5,615 nucleotides of DNA, from NCBI GenBank assembly GCA_029939875.1, contig JAOZSC010000065.1, forward strand, positions 1-5,615. The letters are read 5' to 3'. The notes beneath the pieces are model-generated. The model was not told the DNA's origin. It was given only the letters and a program-made list of their open reading frames with translations, and searched no databases. This document shows, piece by piece, positions 5,283 through 5,615 of the stretch (position 1 is the stretch's first letter; every line of letters begins with the position of its first letter). Position numbers and translations under genes: made by a program. The DNA is from Desulfobacterales bacterium. Its GTDB lineage: Bacteria; Desulfobacterota; Desulfobacteria; Desulfobacterales; JAFDCJ01.

Positions 5283-5615
5283 ATGAGCGAATACTATCGA
5301 GATGCCGATCATCTTTTTGAAATATATGGCTATTTTTTAGGTAAGGTCCTGAGACATGAAAAGATAGGTCCCAAAATGGCAAAAGCAGGTATTATTATCA
5401 AGTTCATCTACACGGATCCTGATTGCGAAATTACCATTGATTTGAAAAACAAACCCCAAGACGGCTCCTATGGCACCTATTATCTGGGTCCTTGTGATCT
5501 GAAAGAAGACGTGTGGTCAAAACAAAGTGCCGATCATTCTCACAGGTTCTGGCATGGATTGGAAAACCCGATTGCCGCCGTCACCCGTGGTAAAGTCAAA
5601 CAGGGGGGAAAAATC
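5283..5615 (+). CDS. SCP2-like (sterol carrier protein 2 fold) protein, 3' truncated by window edge
   Basis: 111 codons are visible and the frame is open at the right edge. AAGGAG at 5270-5275 stands seven bases before the ATG. There is no signal peptide or membrane segment, so it is probably cytoplasmic. The pattern suggests an SCP2 fold: a helical N-terminus (about 1-34), strand-like stretches IIIKFIYTD (37-45) and CEITIDLKN (48-56), then a D-x-x-H-x-F-W-x-G-x-x-N motif at 84-95 leading into AAVTRGKVKQGG (98-109), like the C-terminal half of many bacterial SCP2-domain proteins. Such domains bind lipids or acyl-CoAs in a hydrophobic tunnel. Here it may hold or deliver a hydrophobic CoA intermediate to the dehydrogenase encoded 29 bp upstream, which is inference from position. 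The match was judged by eye and the protein end is missing, so confidence in the family is moderate. Confidence 0.62.
   Translation, partial: MSEYYRDADHLFEIYGYFLGKVLRHEKIGPKMAKAGIIIKFIYTDPDCEITIDLKNKPQDGSYGTYYLGPCDLKEDVWSKQSADHSHRFWHGLENPIAAVTRGKVKQGGKI

Overview
The window reads as a stretch of one plus-strand catabolic operon from an anaerobic bacterium. The gene set is: the C-terminal end of a glycyl radical enzyme (GRE), a two-subunit class I CoA-transferase of the glutaconate type, a MmgE/PrpD-family protein, a flavin acyl-CoA dehydrogenase, and the start of an SCP2-like protein. GREs are destroyed by oxygen, so strictly anaerobic metabolism is a safe inference. The combination resembles sulfate-reducing Desulfobacterota that oxidise hydrocarbons or aromatics, but that taxonomic guess rests on gene content and general feel, not on a database match.

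Layout: 2-715, GRE C-terminus (cut by the left edge). 743-1678, CoA-transferase subunit A. 1680-1837, a non-coding, strongly palindromic insertion flanked by an 8-bp direct repeat, read here as a MITE-like element that landed on the stop codon of subunit A. 1882-2682, CoA-transferase subunit B. 2694-4061, MmgE/PrpD protein. 4087-5253, acyl-CoA dehydrogenase. 5283 to the right edge, SCP2-like protein (cut). All other junctions are 11-29 bp, each with a Shine-Dalgarno sequence, so the genes are very probably co-transcribed. The 203-bp gap between the CoA-transferase subunits shrinks to 37 bp once the inserted element and one repeat copy are removed.

Possible joint role (inference): the GRE makes or rearranges a carboxylic acid by radical chemistry, the CoA-transferase converts it to a CoA thioester, the dehydrogenase introduces a double bond, and the MmgE/PrpD protein acts on a hydroxylated or polycarboxylic intermediate. 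The SCP2-like protein might bind a hydrophobic acyl-CoA. The substrate cannot be named from this window. Three details make the cluster worth attention: the dehydrogenase has its likely catalytic glutamate at the isovaleryl/long-chain position instead of the usual one, the MmgE/PrpD protein lacks several residues that are catalytic in cis-aconitate decarboxylase, and no GRE small subunit or activase follows the GRE gene.

No tRNA, rRNA or CRISPR array was seen, and there is no gene-free stretch longer than 300 bases.
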